DNA from: Oscillospiraceae bacterium
GTDB lineage: Bacteria > Bacillota > Clostridia > Oscillospirales > Ruminococcaceae
Assembly: GCA_902362965.1 (NCBI GenBank)
Contig: CABIYQ010000007.1
Coordinates: 47,226 to 111,225, forward strand
Length of the DNA: 64,000 nt
Direction: 5' to 3'
Shown piece by piece: positions 51,869 through 61,033 of this stretch; the stretch's first letter is position 1, and each line of letters opens with the position of its first letter. Below the pieces are notes generated by a model, which saw only the letters and a program-made list of their open reading frames with translations, did no database searches and was not told the origin of the DNA. A program made the translations under genes and the position numbers.

Positions 51869-53227
51869 TTACATAGGCGGAAGCTTGTCAAGGTTCATAC
51901 CTGCCAGACGCTTCATCATTTTTTTATTCTTCATTCCCTTACCGCCGTTTAATTGCTTCATCATTTTCTGCATCTGTTCAAACTGCTTGAGAAGTCTGTT
52001 TACATCTTCGACTTTAGTACCGCTTCCTGATGCAATCCTGCGTTTTCTCTGAGGATTTATAATTGAAGGTTTTGCTCTTTCCTCTTTTGTCATTGACGTG
52101 ATCATTGCCTCAATACGCACAAACTGTTTATCATCGACATCAATATCCTTAAGCTTATCTCCGACTCCGGGAATCATAGACATTATAGATTTTATTGATC
52201 CCATTTTTTTAATATTTCTTAACTGATCAAGCAGATCGTCCATATCAAATTTATTTTCCTGAAGTTTCTTTGCCATAGCTTCAGCGTCTTTCTGACTTAT
52301 TGCATCTTCAGCTTTTTCAATAAGGGTCATTACATCGCCCATGCCGAGAATTCTAGAAGCCATTCTTTCAGGGTGGAACTGTTCAAATTCATCAAGCTTT
52401 TCGCCCATACCCACAAATTTGATCGGCTTACCCGTTACCGCCAGTACTGACAGCGCTGCGCCGCCTCTTGTATCGGAATCAAGCTTTGACATAAGAACGC
52501 TGTCGATTCCAAGAGCGTCATCGAACGCCTTAGCAACATTTACTGCGTCCTGACCGGTCATAGCGTCAACGACAAGCATAATCTCGTCAGGCTTTACTTC
52601 CGCCTTAATATTTTGCAGCTCTTCCATAAGCTCGGTATCAATATGCAAACGTCCGGCAGTATCAAGAATGATAATATCGTTACCGTAATCCTTTGCATGA
52701 GCTACAGCCTGTTTTGCAATAACAACAGGACTGATCTGTCCCATTTCAAAAACCTTTACGTCAGCCTTTTCGCCAACGACCTTCAGCTGATTAATAGCTG
52801 CCGGACGGTAAATATCACAAGCTACCAACAAAGGTCTGTGCCCTTCTTTTTTAAAGTGCTTAGCAAGCTTAGCCGAATGAGTAGTTTTACCCGAACCCTG
52901 TAGACCGCACATCATAATAATGCAAGGTCCTTTTGACGGCATGTTGATACGTGCATTTGAATCACCCATCAGCTCGCACAGTTCGTCCCTTACTATTTTT
53001 ATTACCTGCTGTGCCGGAGTAAGACTTTCCAGAACTTCATTACCCACAGCTTTTTCCGAAACCTTAGCCACAAAATCCTTTACGACTTTGTAACTTACGT
53101 CTGCTTCAAGAAGAGCCAGACGAACTTCTCTCATTGCGTCCTTTATGTCAGATTCCGTAAGCTTTCCTCTTGATTTCAGCTTTCTGAACACATTATTAAG
53201 CTTTTCAGACAAACCTTCAAAAGCCAT
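51869..53227 (-). CDS. ffh: Signal recognition particle GTPase Ffh
   Basis: A 452-residue SRP54. Order of parts: N domain, then the G domain with GLQGSGKTTHSAKLA (G1), DTAGRLHID (G3) and SKLDSDTRGGAAL (G4), then a methionine-rich M domain (GDVMTLIEKAE to the C-terminal MKQLNGGKGMKNKKMM) that binds 4.5S RNA and signal peptides. The start is the ATG at 53225-53227 after AGGAGAGG. It is preceded by ylxM with a short spacer. Confidence 0.97.
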   Translation of the reverse strand: MAFEGLSEKLNNVFRKLKSRGKLTESDIKDAMREVRLALLEADVSYKVVKDFVAKVSEKAVGNEVLESLTPAQQVIKIVRDELCELMGDSNARINMPSKGPCIIMMCGLQGSGKTTHSAKLAKHFKKEGHRPLLVACDIYRPAAINQLKVVGEKADVKVFEMGQISPVVIAKQAVAHAKDYGNDIIILDTAGRLHIDTELMEELQNIKAEVKPDEIMLVVDAMTGQDAVNVAKAFDDALGIDSVLMSKLDSDTRGGAALSVLAVTGKPIKFVGMGEKLDEFEQFHPERMASRILGMGDVMTLIEKAEDAISQKDAEAMAKKLQENKFDMDDLLDQLRNIKKMGSIKSIMSMIPGVGDKLKDIDVDDKQFVRIEAMITSMTKEERAKPSIINPQRKRRIASGSGTKVEDVNRLLKQFEQMQKMMKQLNGGKGMKNKKMMKRLAGMNLDKLPPM

Positions 53228-53250
53228 TAAGTCCTCTCCTTTCAGCATTT

Positions 53251-53592
53251 TCAAAATATTTCTTTTCCCATTCCGGCGAGACTGATTATTTCATCCGTCT
53301 TATCTGCGCCGCTTTTTTTCATATTGCAGGCACAGTCTGAAATAGCATTGAAATATTCTCTGCATTTTACAATTTTTACAGCAAGTCCGAGTTTTTTCTC
53401 AAACTCCGCAAGCGTCATTTCGCCTCTCTTAATACTGTCTCTCACAGCCTGTCTTGTAATATTATTACTTTCAGCTATTTCACCAAGGGAAAGATCTTCC
53501 CAGTAATAAAGCTCCATTACATCACGCTGCCTGTCGGTCAGCATATTGCCGTAAATATCAAGCAAAATAACAAAATCAAGGTTTTTTGCCAT
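53251..53592 (-). CDS. ylxM: YlxM-family helix-turn-helix protein
   Basis: A 113-residue sigma-70 region 4-like HTH protein (LTDRQRDVMELYYWEDLSLGEIAESNNITRQAV, residues 18-50). In streptococci and Bacillus this protein (p13/YlxM) is encoded just ahead of ffh and interacts with SRP. Here it is the first gene of the ffh-rpsP-khpA operon, with a consensus promoter. Confidence 0.93.
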   Translation of the reverse strand: MAKNLDFVILLDIYGNMLTDRQRDVMELYYWEDLSLGEIAESNNITRQAVRDSIKRGEMTLAEFEKKLGLAVKIVKCREYFNAISDCACNMKKSGADKTDEIISLAGMGKEIF

Positions 53593-53636
53593 TTTTTCAT
53601 CACTCCCGACGGGTGTAAAGGCAAATCACTTTACAC

Positions 53637-53665
53637 ATTATAGCACAAAGATAACTGATTGTCAA
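53637..53665 (-). promoter_or_regulatory. Promoter for ylxM-ffh-rpsP operon
   Basis: Minus strand: perfect -35 TTGACA (53660-53665), 17-nt spacer, perfect -10 TATAAT (53637-53642). Confidence 0.93.
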
Positions 53666-53682
53666 GGGTTATTCAGAAATTA

Positions 53683-54555
53683 TTAATATGCTTTTATATA
53701 AAGTAAAACATAAGTAAAAGGAATACTAATAAAATAGCTAATCGCATTAGCAATAAAAGTGCAGATCATTATATTGGCTTTTCCGGTTTCTTTCATTTTC
53801 AATTCAAAAATACAAGCCTCTGCTATAAAAATTAAAATTTCCGCAGGAATAAATAATGAACCTGAAATTTCAAGCATTATATACAAAAAAATCTGAGTTG
53901 CAACATTAGTCAGACGAAAAAGCCTTGAATTATACCTATTATACATTTTCCTTACTTCAATTTTAAAACATCGAAACACAATCCATTCTGTCAAAATCGT
54001 AAGACTGCATGTTATAACAAACAAAACTAATGTTTGTCCAACAGATTTTGCTAAATCCTCCGCAATTACAGCTTTGCTTTCCTCGGCAGTACCACTAGCT
54101 GCATTAAACGTAATAACTGTATTATAAACCTTGGGGTTAATAAGCGGACTGACAATAACCTGCGAGTTCTCTGTCACAATGATAATTTTAAACTCCTCCG
54201 GCACCATATAGATAAAATCATAAATATGCTCTGCATTAGATTTGACTACTCCAAAATCAACGCCGGAGTCTCCTCGTAATCTTGCACAATATCCATCTTC
54301 ATAAAAATCAATTAATGTTTTAAGCATTTTCTTATTGTAATCAGGCTGTCCCAATTCATATGAAAAATTGTCTATATTGTGCGGCTCATCACATGACACC
54401 AGAAAATCCACATAATATAACCCATCAGGAGGATTTTCAATATGCAGTTCAACACTTGGCTTAGGTCCTAGGTCAGCAAAAACAGTATTTGGCATAAAAA
54501 ATAAAGACAACAACGATATTATAATATAAATACAGATTTTATACTTTGATTTCAA
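53683..54555 (-). CDS. Membrane protein with extracytoplasmic domain, function unknown
   Basis: A 290-residue protein. The N-terminal signal-like helix (KYKICIYIIISLLSLFFMP, then VFADLGPKPS) is followed by an extracytoplasmic domain of about 150 residues and four C-terminal membrane helices (from about TLVLFVITCSLTILTEWIVF to the end). I start at the TTG 54555, 8 nt after GGAG, because the promoter at 54601-54629 would start the message near 54594 and so excludes upstream starts. No family recognised. Divergent from the gene at 54750. Confidence 0.65.
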   Translation of the reverse strand: MKSKYKICIYIIISLLSLFFMPNTVFADLGPKPSVELHIENPPDGLYYVDFLVSCDEPHNIDNFSYELGQPDYNKKMLKTLIDFYEDGYCARLRGDSGVDFGVVKSNAEHIYDFIYMVPEEFKIIIVTENSQVIVSPLINPKVYNTVITFNAASGTAEESKAVIAEDLAKSVGQTLVLFVITCSLTILTEWIVFRCFKIEVRKMYNRYNSRLFRLTNVATQIFLYIMLEISGSLFIPAEILIFIAEACIFELKMKETGKANIMICTFIANAISYFISIPFTYVLLYIKAY

Positions 54556-54600
54556 TTTCCTCACTCCACACATATATAAAGTAAATTCTTTTATAAATCT

Positions 54601-54629
54601 ATCATAATAAAAATTATAATTATTGTCAA
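54601..54629 (-). promoter_or_regulatory. Promoter for the 53683-54555 membrane protein
   Basis: Minus strand: -35 TTGACA (54624-54629), 17-nt spacer, -10 TATGAT (54601-54606). Confidence 0.82.
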
Positions 54630-54669
54630 GTAATTTTCTGCTTATTCCGACAATAACTTTCGAAATTGC

Positions 54670-54698
54670 TTGACATATACAAATAATCATTATATACT
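54670..54698 (+). promoter_or_regulatory. Promoter for the 54750-55697 gene
   Basis: -35 TTGACA (54670-54675), 17-nt spacer, -10 TATACT (54693-54698). Confidence 0.82.
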
Positions 54699-54749
54699 AT
54701 AAATAGTAATATACATTGATAATTAATATAAATAAAGGAGGAATTTTAA

Positions 54750-55697
54750 ATGAACAAAAGAATATTAGCTTCAATAGTTTCCTTAAGCGCTGTTTGTGCT
54801 GTAGGCGTTGGACTTGTATGTGTTTCCCCATGGAAATCATCAATATCAGGTGAAAATGCTCAAAAAGAACCTCTTAACGCTCCACTTTCAACAGAAAATC
54901 TGCTGGATATCAGCGGCAGACTCGCAGATAATGAATCCATGGCAGATGAAGCTAATGCTGCTGCCTATTCACTTAATGATAATGAAGAAATCACAAAGAA
55001 AAGCATTTTCTTTAAAATGCTGAATACCATAGATTATTTTGACACTGCTGAGGGAAGTATAGAGATATGCAATGAAGTCGATATGAAAACTTCAGAATTT
55101 GCCTGTAACCTTTTAACTGCCGATGCCTATGAATATTCAATACGGGGTAATGAAATTCATGAATATTATTCTTCTTCCAACGGAGAATTTTATGAAGTCT
55201 TCAAAGAGCGTAAACTCATAAATAAAGGTTTGGGATCATGCAATATTGAAGAAGCGGTTCCTATTCCCGACAACGAAAGAATTACAGTAGCCGAAGACGG
55301 CATTAACTGCTATGCTTACAGGGCAGATCCGACAAATACGCCTACAGCCCGTGAAGGTCTTCAGCCGCAGGAATTAACGTTTAACTTTATGACTGTTGAA
55401 GACAATTGGGATATTACAGGAGAAACGATTTTTCTCGGCAGAGACTGCGTTGTAATCGAAGGCAGTACCAATGACTACGCCGAAGAAAAGCTCGGTGTTT
55501 ACACGTTTAAATTTACCGTCGATAAGGAAACCGGGGTGCTGATGAAATATGACGGTTTTGATGCTGACGGAAATATTATTTCTTATTCAAAATTCAACGA
55601 ATTAAATTTTAATAGTAATCCTGAAATAAAAAAATATAATCCAGATAAATACACTGATTATGAAATTATTGACAAATCCCATCCTAAACATGAATAA
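54750..55697 (+). CDS. Exported protein of unknown function
   Basis: A 315-residue protein with a signal peptide or N-terminal anchor (ILASIVSLSAVCAVGVGLV, residues 5-23), then a soluble domain. The C-terminal half (residues ~205-300: DNWDITGETIFLGRDCVVIEG, YTFKFTVDKETGVLMKYDGFDADGNII) recalls the LolA/RseB-like fold used by some envelope-stress regulators, but this is only a resemblance. No clear lipobox. AGGAGG precedes the ATG. Single gene with promoter and terminator. Confidence 0.7.
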   Translation: MNKRILASIVSLSAVCAVGVGLVCVSPWKSSISGENAQKEPLNAPLSTENLLDISGRLADNESMADEANAAAYSLNDNEEITKKSIFFKMLNTIDYFDTAEGSIEICNEVDMKTSEFACNLLTADAYEYSIRGNEIHEYYSSSNGEFYEVFKERKLINKGLGSCNIEEAVPIPDNERITVAEDGINCYAYRADPTNTPTAREGLQPQELTFNFMTVEDNWDITGETIFLGRDCVVIEGSTNDYAEEKLGVYTFKFTVDKETGVLMKYDGFDADGNIISYSKFNELNFNSNPEIKKYNPDKYTDYEIIDKSHPKHE

Positions 55698-55707
55698 AAT
55701 CCTCAAA

Positions 55708-55735
55708 AACGTCCTTATAAACAAGGGCGTTTTTT
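55708..55735 (+). terminator. Terminator after the exported-protein gene
   Basis: 9-bp stem AACGTCCTT / AAGGGCGTT (one G-T pair) followed by TTTTT. Confidence 0.8.
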
Positions 55736-55755
55736 ATGATTTGCATAAAATTTAT

Positions 55756-55783
55756 TTTAACAAATTGTAATTCAGTTGTTAAA
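55756..55783. promoter_or_regulatory. Palindrome upstream of glgP promoter
   Basis: TTTAACAA / TTGTTAAA arms with a 12-nt centre, about 35 bp above the glgP -35. It shares TTAACAAATTGT with the near-palindrome upstream of spo0A. Confidence 0.4.
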
Positions 55784-55817
55784 TATTAGCTAAATTAAAA
55801 AAAACAATATACAGCTA

Positions 55818-55846
55818 TTGAAAAAATTTTAATTTTGGTGTATAAT
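55818..55846 (+). promoter_or_regulatory. Promoter for glgP
   Basis: -35 TTGAAA (55818-55823), 17-nt spacer, -10 TATAAT (55841-55846). The leader is about 70 nt. Confidence 0.75.
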
Positions 55847-55921
55847 ATTGTTTAAGAATATGCCGTTTGTTCAGGTGTATAATGAAAACTGTGCTTAAAT
55901 TACAGGGATAGGAGAATAATA

Positions 55922-58318
55922 ATGGTAGAAAAACCGGATATGAAAAAAATAAAAGAAAACTTTCTTAACAAGCTTGAGCTTCAGTTTAATGTTGAACCAA
56001 GTCAGGCTTCCGATAAACAGATTTATCAGGCGTTATCAGCAATAATTGTTGAAGAATTAAAGAAAAAACGTCAGAAGTTCATTAATAAGGTTCATTCCGA
56101 CGGCAAAAAACAAGTTTATTACCTCTCAATGGAATTCCTTATGGGACGTTCCCTGAAAACCAGTCTTTACAACCTTGAAATCGTTAAGGATGTTGAAAAA
56201 ATGCTCAAGGAATACGACATCAGACTTGACGACATATATGAATACGAACCTGATGCCGGACTCGGCAACGGCGGTCTGGGACGCCTTGCGGCATGCTATC
56301 TTGACGCGCTTGCTACACAGGCATTTCCTGCTATGGGATATTCTATCTGCTACGAATACGGTATTTTCAAGCAAAAACTCGAAGACGGCTGGCAAACAGA
56401 ACTTCCTGATAACTGGCTGCCCGGCGGTTCAGTATGGCTTGATGCACGTCCGGAAATGGCAATTGACATTCACTTTGAAGGCGAGCTTCATGAATATTGG
56501 GACAATCAGTATCATCACCTATCACATGTAAACTACTCAACCGTACACGCTATCCCTTATGATATGTACGTTTCCGGTCATGACAGCGAAGGCGTATCAG
56601 TGCTGAGACTGTGGGCTGCAAAGGCTCCTAATTTTGACATGTCTATGTTCAATCAGGGAGACTACGAAAAGGCACTCGGTCAGAATGCCGCCGCAAACGC
56701 TATCTCCAAGGTTCTTTACCCTAATGACAACCACCTTGAAGGAAAGTCACTGAGACTTCGTCAGCAGTACTTCTTATGTGCGGCTTCTGTTGGTGATATT
56801 GTCAATAACCATATGTCAGTTTACGGTACGCTCGATAATCTCCACGAAAAAGTTGCCATTCATATTAACGATACCCACCCTACCCTTGCAATTCCCGAAC
56901 TTATGAGAGTTCTTCTGGACGACTGCGGCTATACATGGGACAAGGCATGGCATATCGTAACAAATACTTTTGCCTATACAAACCATACCGTAATGGCAGA
57001 AGCTCTGGAAAAATGGGATGTAAATCTTGTTAAGAGAATTATTCCGAGAATTTTCTCCATTATAGTTGAAATCAATAACCGTTACTGTGCAAGACTTATG
57101 GAACGCAACAACGGAGACAGTTCAAAAACAACAAGAATGTCTATTATCAAGGATAATCAGATCCACATGGCTACACTGTGCGTAGTTGCTTCTCACAGCA
57201 TAAACGGCGTTTCAAAGCTTCATTCTGAAATTATCAAACAAAGTGTATTCAACGATGAATATATGGATACTCCAAGAAAATTCAAGAATGTAACAAACGG
57301 TATTGCATACAGAAGATGGCTTTACCAGTCAAATCCGGGACTTACAAATCTGCTCAAAGAAAAAATCGGTGATAAGTTCCTTAAAGACGGCAGCGAACTG
57401 AAAAAGTTGTGCGTATTCGAAAACGATTCGGCTGTTCTTGAACAGCTTATGAAAATCAAACGTGCCAATAAAGAGCGTTTTGCAAAATATGTTAAACATA
57501 ACAGCAAAATTGATATTAATATTGACAGTATTTTTGACGTTCAAGTCAAAAGACTTCATGAATATAAGCGTCAGCACCTTAACGTAATGAATATTCTTGC
57601 CGATTATGAATATCTGTTACAGAATCCGGACGCTGATTTCGTTCCTAAGACATATATCTTTGCAGCAAAAGCCGCACCCGGTTACTATCTTGCAAAGCAG
57701 ATCATAAAACTTATCTGGGCAATTTCAGAAGAAATAAGAAAGAATCCGAAAATCAGCCAGAAGCTCTCGGTATACTTCCTGGAAGATTACAGAGTTACGC
57801 TTTCAGAGCTACTTATGCCGGCAAGTGATATTTCAGAACAGATTTCACTGGCTGGTACAGAAGCTTCCGGTACAGGCAACATGAAGCTAATGCTTAACGG
57901 CGCTATAACTCTGGGTACTCTTGACGGTGCAAATATCGAAATCAAGGATGCTGTAGGTGATGAAAATATTATAATCTTCGGTATGAAAACAGAAGAAGTC
58001 AACGACCTTAAAAGAACAGGTTACAATCCTGAATCATATTATGAATCAAATCCTGTTATTAAAAATTGTATCGACAGAATGTACCATGGCATTAACGGCT
58101 GTAATTTCAATGAAGTTGCAAATTCACTGAAAAATTCTGACCCTTACATGGTTCTTGCCGACTTTGATTCTTACAGAAAAGCACAGGCTTATTCATCAGA
58201 ATGCTATAAAGACAGCAAGAAATGGACTCAGATGTCACTTAACAATATCGCCGGTGCCGGAATATTCTCAGCTGACAGAGCTGTAACAGAATATGCAAAG
58301 GATATCTGGGGCCTATAA
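55922..58318 (+). CDS. glgP: Glycogen/starch phosphorylase
   Basis: A 798-residue GT35 phosphorylase releasing glucose-1-phosphate from alpha-1,4-glucans in the cytoplasm. GLGNGGLGRLAACYLDALAT and the PLP-site block EASGTGNMKLMLNGAITLGTLDGANIEI (with the Schiff-base lysine in GNMK) are diagnostic. Length is typical of bacterial GlgP. The ribosome site AGGAG precedes the ATG. A terminator lies directly downstream, before a GH13 gene in the same orientation, so the two form a partially terminated glycan-degradation unit. Confidence 0.97.
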   Translation: MVEKPDMKKIKENFLNKLELQFNVEPSQASDKQIYQALSAIIVEELKKKRQKFINKVHSDGKKQVYYLSMEFLMGRSLKTSLYNLEIVKDVEKMLKEYDIRLDDIYEYEPDAGLGNGGLGRLAACYLDALATQAFPAMGYSICYEYGIFKQKLEDGWQTELPDNWLPGGSVWLDARPEMAIDIHFEGELHEYWDNQYHHLSHVNYSTVHAIPYDMYVSGHDSEGVSVLRLWAAKAPNFDMSMFNQGDYEKALGQNAAANAISKVLYPNDNHLEGKSLRLRQQYFLCAASVGDIVNNHMSVYGTLDNLHEKVAIHINDTHPTLAIPELMRVLLDDCGYTWDKAWHIVTNTFAYTNHTVMAEALEKWDVNLVKRIIPRIFSIIVEINNRYCARLMERNNGDSSKTTRMSIIKDNQIHMATLCVVASHSINGVSKLHSEIIKQSVFNDEYMDTPRKFKNVTNGIAYRRWLYQSNPGLTNLLKEKIGDKFLKDGSELKKLCVFENDSAVLEQLMKIKRANKERFAKYVKHNSKIDINIDSIFDVQVKRLHEYKRQHLNVMNILADYEYLLQNPDADFVPKTYIFAAKAAPGYYLAKQIIKLIWAISEEIRKNPKISQKLSVYFLEDYRVTLSELLMPASDISEQISLAGTEASGTGNMKLMLNGAITLGTLDGANIEIKDAVGDENIIIFGMKTEEVNDLKRTGYNPESYYESNPVIKNCIDRMYHGINGCNFNEVANSLKNSDPYMVLADFDSYRKAQAYSSECYKDSKKWTQMSLNNIAGAGIFSADRAVTEYAKDIWGL

Positions 58319-58345
58319 TTAAAAATAAACTATATTTTTAAAGAG

Positions 58346-58374
58346 CAAGGGCTTGCAAAAAGCCCTTGTTTTTT
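58346..58374 (+). terminator. Terminator between glgP and the GH13 gene
   Basis: 9-bp stem CAAGGGCTT / AAGCCCTTG with a 5-nt loop and six T. It ends only 15 nt before the GH13 ATG, so any transcript of that gene must read through it or start within glgP. Confidence 0.85.
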
Positions 58375-58389
58375 AGATTGGAGAACCTT

Positions 58390-60288
58390 ATGAAAAAAAT
58401 ATTCGACAGTTGGGACGAACGATATAAAAAACCGTTCGGTGCAATAAAAAAAGGAGAACCCTGCGAATTTCGTATAAGACTTCCAAAAGAAACCGTTCTT
58501 GATTTTCCACCGGTACCAATACTGGTTGTTTTCAGAACAGGTTATAAAGAAACTTTTCTGACTATGAATCTGGAAAAAGAAGAAGATACCCATAATGTTT
58601 ATATGACTACATTTACTCCCAGACATACAGGAGTACATTACTACTATTTTTCATATAAACATAACGGTTTCAGAAACTATATCAAGAAGTCCTCATGTCA
58701 CGAAAGTACTCTCAACAATGGCGAATTATATCAGCTTACAGTATACAGTCCAGAATATGAAACTCCCGACTTTTTAAAGGGCGGAATTATGTATCAAATC
58801 TTCCCTGACCGTTTCTATAAAAGCGGAAAGCTTCATGAAAATATTCCCGACGATCGTATACTGCGTGAAAACTGGGAAGATACTCCTTTCTATAAACCTG
58901 ATGAAAAAGGTCATGTCTGGAACAATGACTATTTCGGCGGAGACCTTGAAGGTATAAAAGAAAAGCTTCCCTACCTGAAAAGCTTAGGCGTAACATGCAT
59001 ATATCTGAACCCGATTTTTGAATCTCATGAAAATCACAGATACAATACGGCAAATTACCGTAAAATCGATCCTCTTCTCGGAACAAATGAAGATTTTAAA
59101 ACTCTTTGCGATGAGGCTAAAAAATATGGTATTTCAATAATCCTAGACGGTGTTTTCTCTCACACCGGAGCTGACAGTATTTACTTCAATAAATTCAACA
59201 GATACGATAGTTTAGGAGCATACAATTCACCGGACAGTGAATTTTTCTCATGGTACACCTTCTATGAATATCCCGATAAATATGAAGCATGGTGGGGTAT
59301 CGACACTCTGCCGAACGTTAAGGAAAACAATAAAGACTACACCAATTACATCTGTGGTGACGGCGGAGTACTTGACTACTGGATAAGTCTCGGAGCAGCC
59401 GGATACCGTCTTGACGTTGCAGACGAGCTGCCGGACGAATTTCTTGACAATCTGAATAAATGCGTTAAAAAGCACGGAAAAGAAAAAATCATCATCGGCG
59501 AAGTCTGGGAAGATGCTTCTAACAAGGAAAGCTACGGCGTAAAACGCCGCTATTTACTGGGCGACCAGCTTGACTCCGTAATGAACTATCCCTTCCGTAC
59601 TGCAATTATGAATTATGTATTAGGCGGCAGTCCTTTTGATTTTAAAAACAGTATCATGACTATTCTTGAAAACTATCCCAAACCGTCAGTTGATGTACTG
59701 ATGAACAGTATTTCAACTCACGATATTGAAAGAGCAATTAATATTCTCGGCGGTGAAAGCTGCGAAGGCAAAAGCAAAGACTGGATGTGCAGCCATTGGC
59801 TGACCAATGAAGAATTTGAACTTGGCAGAAACAGACTAAAATGTGCTATGGCACTGCAATATTTTCTTCCGGGAGTACCTTGTATTTACTACGGCGACGA
59901 AGCAGGTCAGCAAGGCTATAAAGACCCGTTTAACAGACGCTGCTACCCTTGGGGAAAAGAAGACACCCAGCTTATTGAATATACAAAACTGCTTGCTAAA
60001 GTAAGAAACAGTTCAAAAGTATTTGCTGACGGCGCACTTAAATTTTTATATATTGACGATAATGTTATATCATTTGCAAGAATGAAAACTCACCGTCAGA
60101 GAGCCGTAATTATTTTTATTAACCGTTCTCCATATGAACAAATTATTGATAAATCAAAAATGGAACTGAAAAACTGTTCTTACTACCGTACTATTCACGG
60201 AGACATTGTGTACGGTGAAAGAATAATTCTTCCGCCATATAGTTTTGCAGCATATAAAGTTGAAATTCCACTGGACGAAGAAAAATAA
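58390..60288 (+). CDS. Cytoplasmic GH13 alpha-glucan hydrolase (cyclomaltodextrinase/neopullulanase-like)
   Basis: A 632-residue GH13 enzyme with no signal peptide. An N-terminal beta-domain (about 1-125) precedes the catalytic barrel: IMYQIFPDRF, LDGVFSHTG, nucleophile Asp in GYRLDVADELP, acid/base Glu in IIGEVWEDA and the HD of SISTHDIER. The N-domain and cytoplasmic setting point to cyclomaltodextrinase/neopullulanase-type action on maltodextrins beside GlgP. I use the ATG at 58390 after GGAG; the frame is open eight codons upstream inside the terminator. Confidence 0.9.
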   Translation: MKKIFDSWDERYKKPFGAIKKGEPCEFRIRLPKETVLDFPPVPILVVFRTGYKETFLTMNLEKEEDTHNVYMTTFTPRHTGVHYYYFSYKHNGFRNYIKKSSCHESTLNNGELYQLTVYSPEYETPDFLKGGIMYQIFPDRFYKSGKLHENIPDDRILRENWEDTPFYKPDEKGHVWNNDYFGGDLEGIKEKLPYLKSLGVTCIYLNPIFESHENHRYNTANYRKIDPLLGTNEDFKTLCDEAKKYGISIILDGVFSHTGADSIYFNKFNRYDSLGAYNSPDSEFFSWYTFYEYPDKYEAWWGIDTLPNVKENNKDYTNYICGDGGVLDYWISLGAAGYRLDVADELPDEFLDNLNKCVKKHGKEKIIIGEVWEDASNKESYGVKRRYLLGDQLDSVMNYPFRTAIMNYVLGGSPFDFKNSIMTILENYPKPSVDVLMNSISTHDIERAINILGGESCEGKSKDWMCSHWLTNEEFELGRNRLKCAMALQYFLPGVPCIYYGDEAGQQGYKDPFNRRCYPWGKEDTQLIEYTKLLAKVRNSSKVFADGALKFLYIDDNVISFARMKTHRQRAVIIFINRSPYEQIIDKSKMELKNCSYYRTIHGDIVYGERIILPPYSFAAYKVEIPLDEEK

Positions 60289-60307
60289 TATACTAAGGTG
60301 ATTTTAC

Positions 60308-61027
60308 ATGTACTCAGAAACATATAAAATAGCAGAGCATAATATTAGAATTAGTTCTTTATATGATGAAGTACACACACTGTGCAAGGATTATCAGCAT
60401 AACGGATATACTGATTTTACAGTTGAAATAAAACAACAGGATATAGACTTTGAGCGCAGAAAATCTTTTGATGAAAATATAGTTCACCGCTATTCCGACA
60501 GCTACCTTGAAACCTTGGCTGTGTACAGAAAAATATGCGAAAAGCTGATTGAGGAAAATATAATTCTCTTTCATGGCTCAGCTGTTGCAGTTGACGGAAC
60601 AGCATACCTCTTCACTGCCGGAAGCGGCGTGGGAAAATCGACTCATACAAGACTTTGGAAAGAATATTTCGGTAAACGCGCCATTATGGTAAATGATGAT
60701 AAACCCCTTTTAAAGGCCGGCAGCGGCAGTATTACTATTTTTGGTACGCCTTGGAACGGAAAACATAAGTTAGGCAGTAATATTGCCGTACCGTTAAAAT
60801 CTATTTGCGTAATTAAGCGTTCTGAACAAAATCATATTGAACAAATAACAGGATCACACGCTTACACTATGTTGCTTCAGCATGCGTACAAACCTATGAA
60901 TATGCATAAATTAGCCAAAACTCTGGATATACTAGACATGATCTCCAATAATACAGCCGTGTATAAACTGTACTGTAATATGGAAGTTAAGGCAGCAGAA
61001 GTTGCATATAATGCAATGAAAGGATAA
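60308..61027 (+). CDS. HPr kinase-like P-loop kinase
   Basis: A 239-residue protein resembling the C-terminal kinase domain of HprK. Walker A is AGSGVGKST (Gly105-Thr112), with VNDDKP (128-133) as the acidic catalytic motif and GTPWNGKHKLG after it. HprK's N-terminal domain is missing, as in HprK-like kinases of modified-peptide (e.g. lasso) clusters that phosphorylate a precursor peptide. It starts a tight four-gene cassette only 20 nt after the GH13 gene, with AAGGTGA upstream. The substrate is unknown; HPr itself cannot be excluded. Confidence 0.82.
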   Translation: MYSETYKIAEHNIRISSLYDEVHTLCKDYQHNGYTDFTVEIKQQDIDFERRKSFDENIVHRYSDSYLETLAVYRKICEKLIEENIILFHGSAVAVDGTAYLFTAGSGVGKSTHTRLWKEYFGKRAIMVNDDKPLLKAGSGSITIFGTPWNGKHKLGSNIAVPLKSICVIKRSEQNHIEQITGSHAYTMLLQHAYKPMNMHKLAKTLDILDMISNNTAVYKLYCNMEVKAAEVAYNAMKG

Positions 61028-61033
61028 ATTTCT

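Noticed and set aside
52613..52903. 96-codon plus-strand frame
   Set aside because: Antisense to the ffh GTPase domain.
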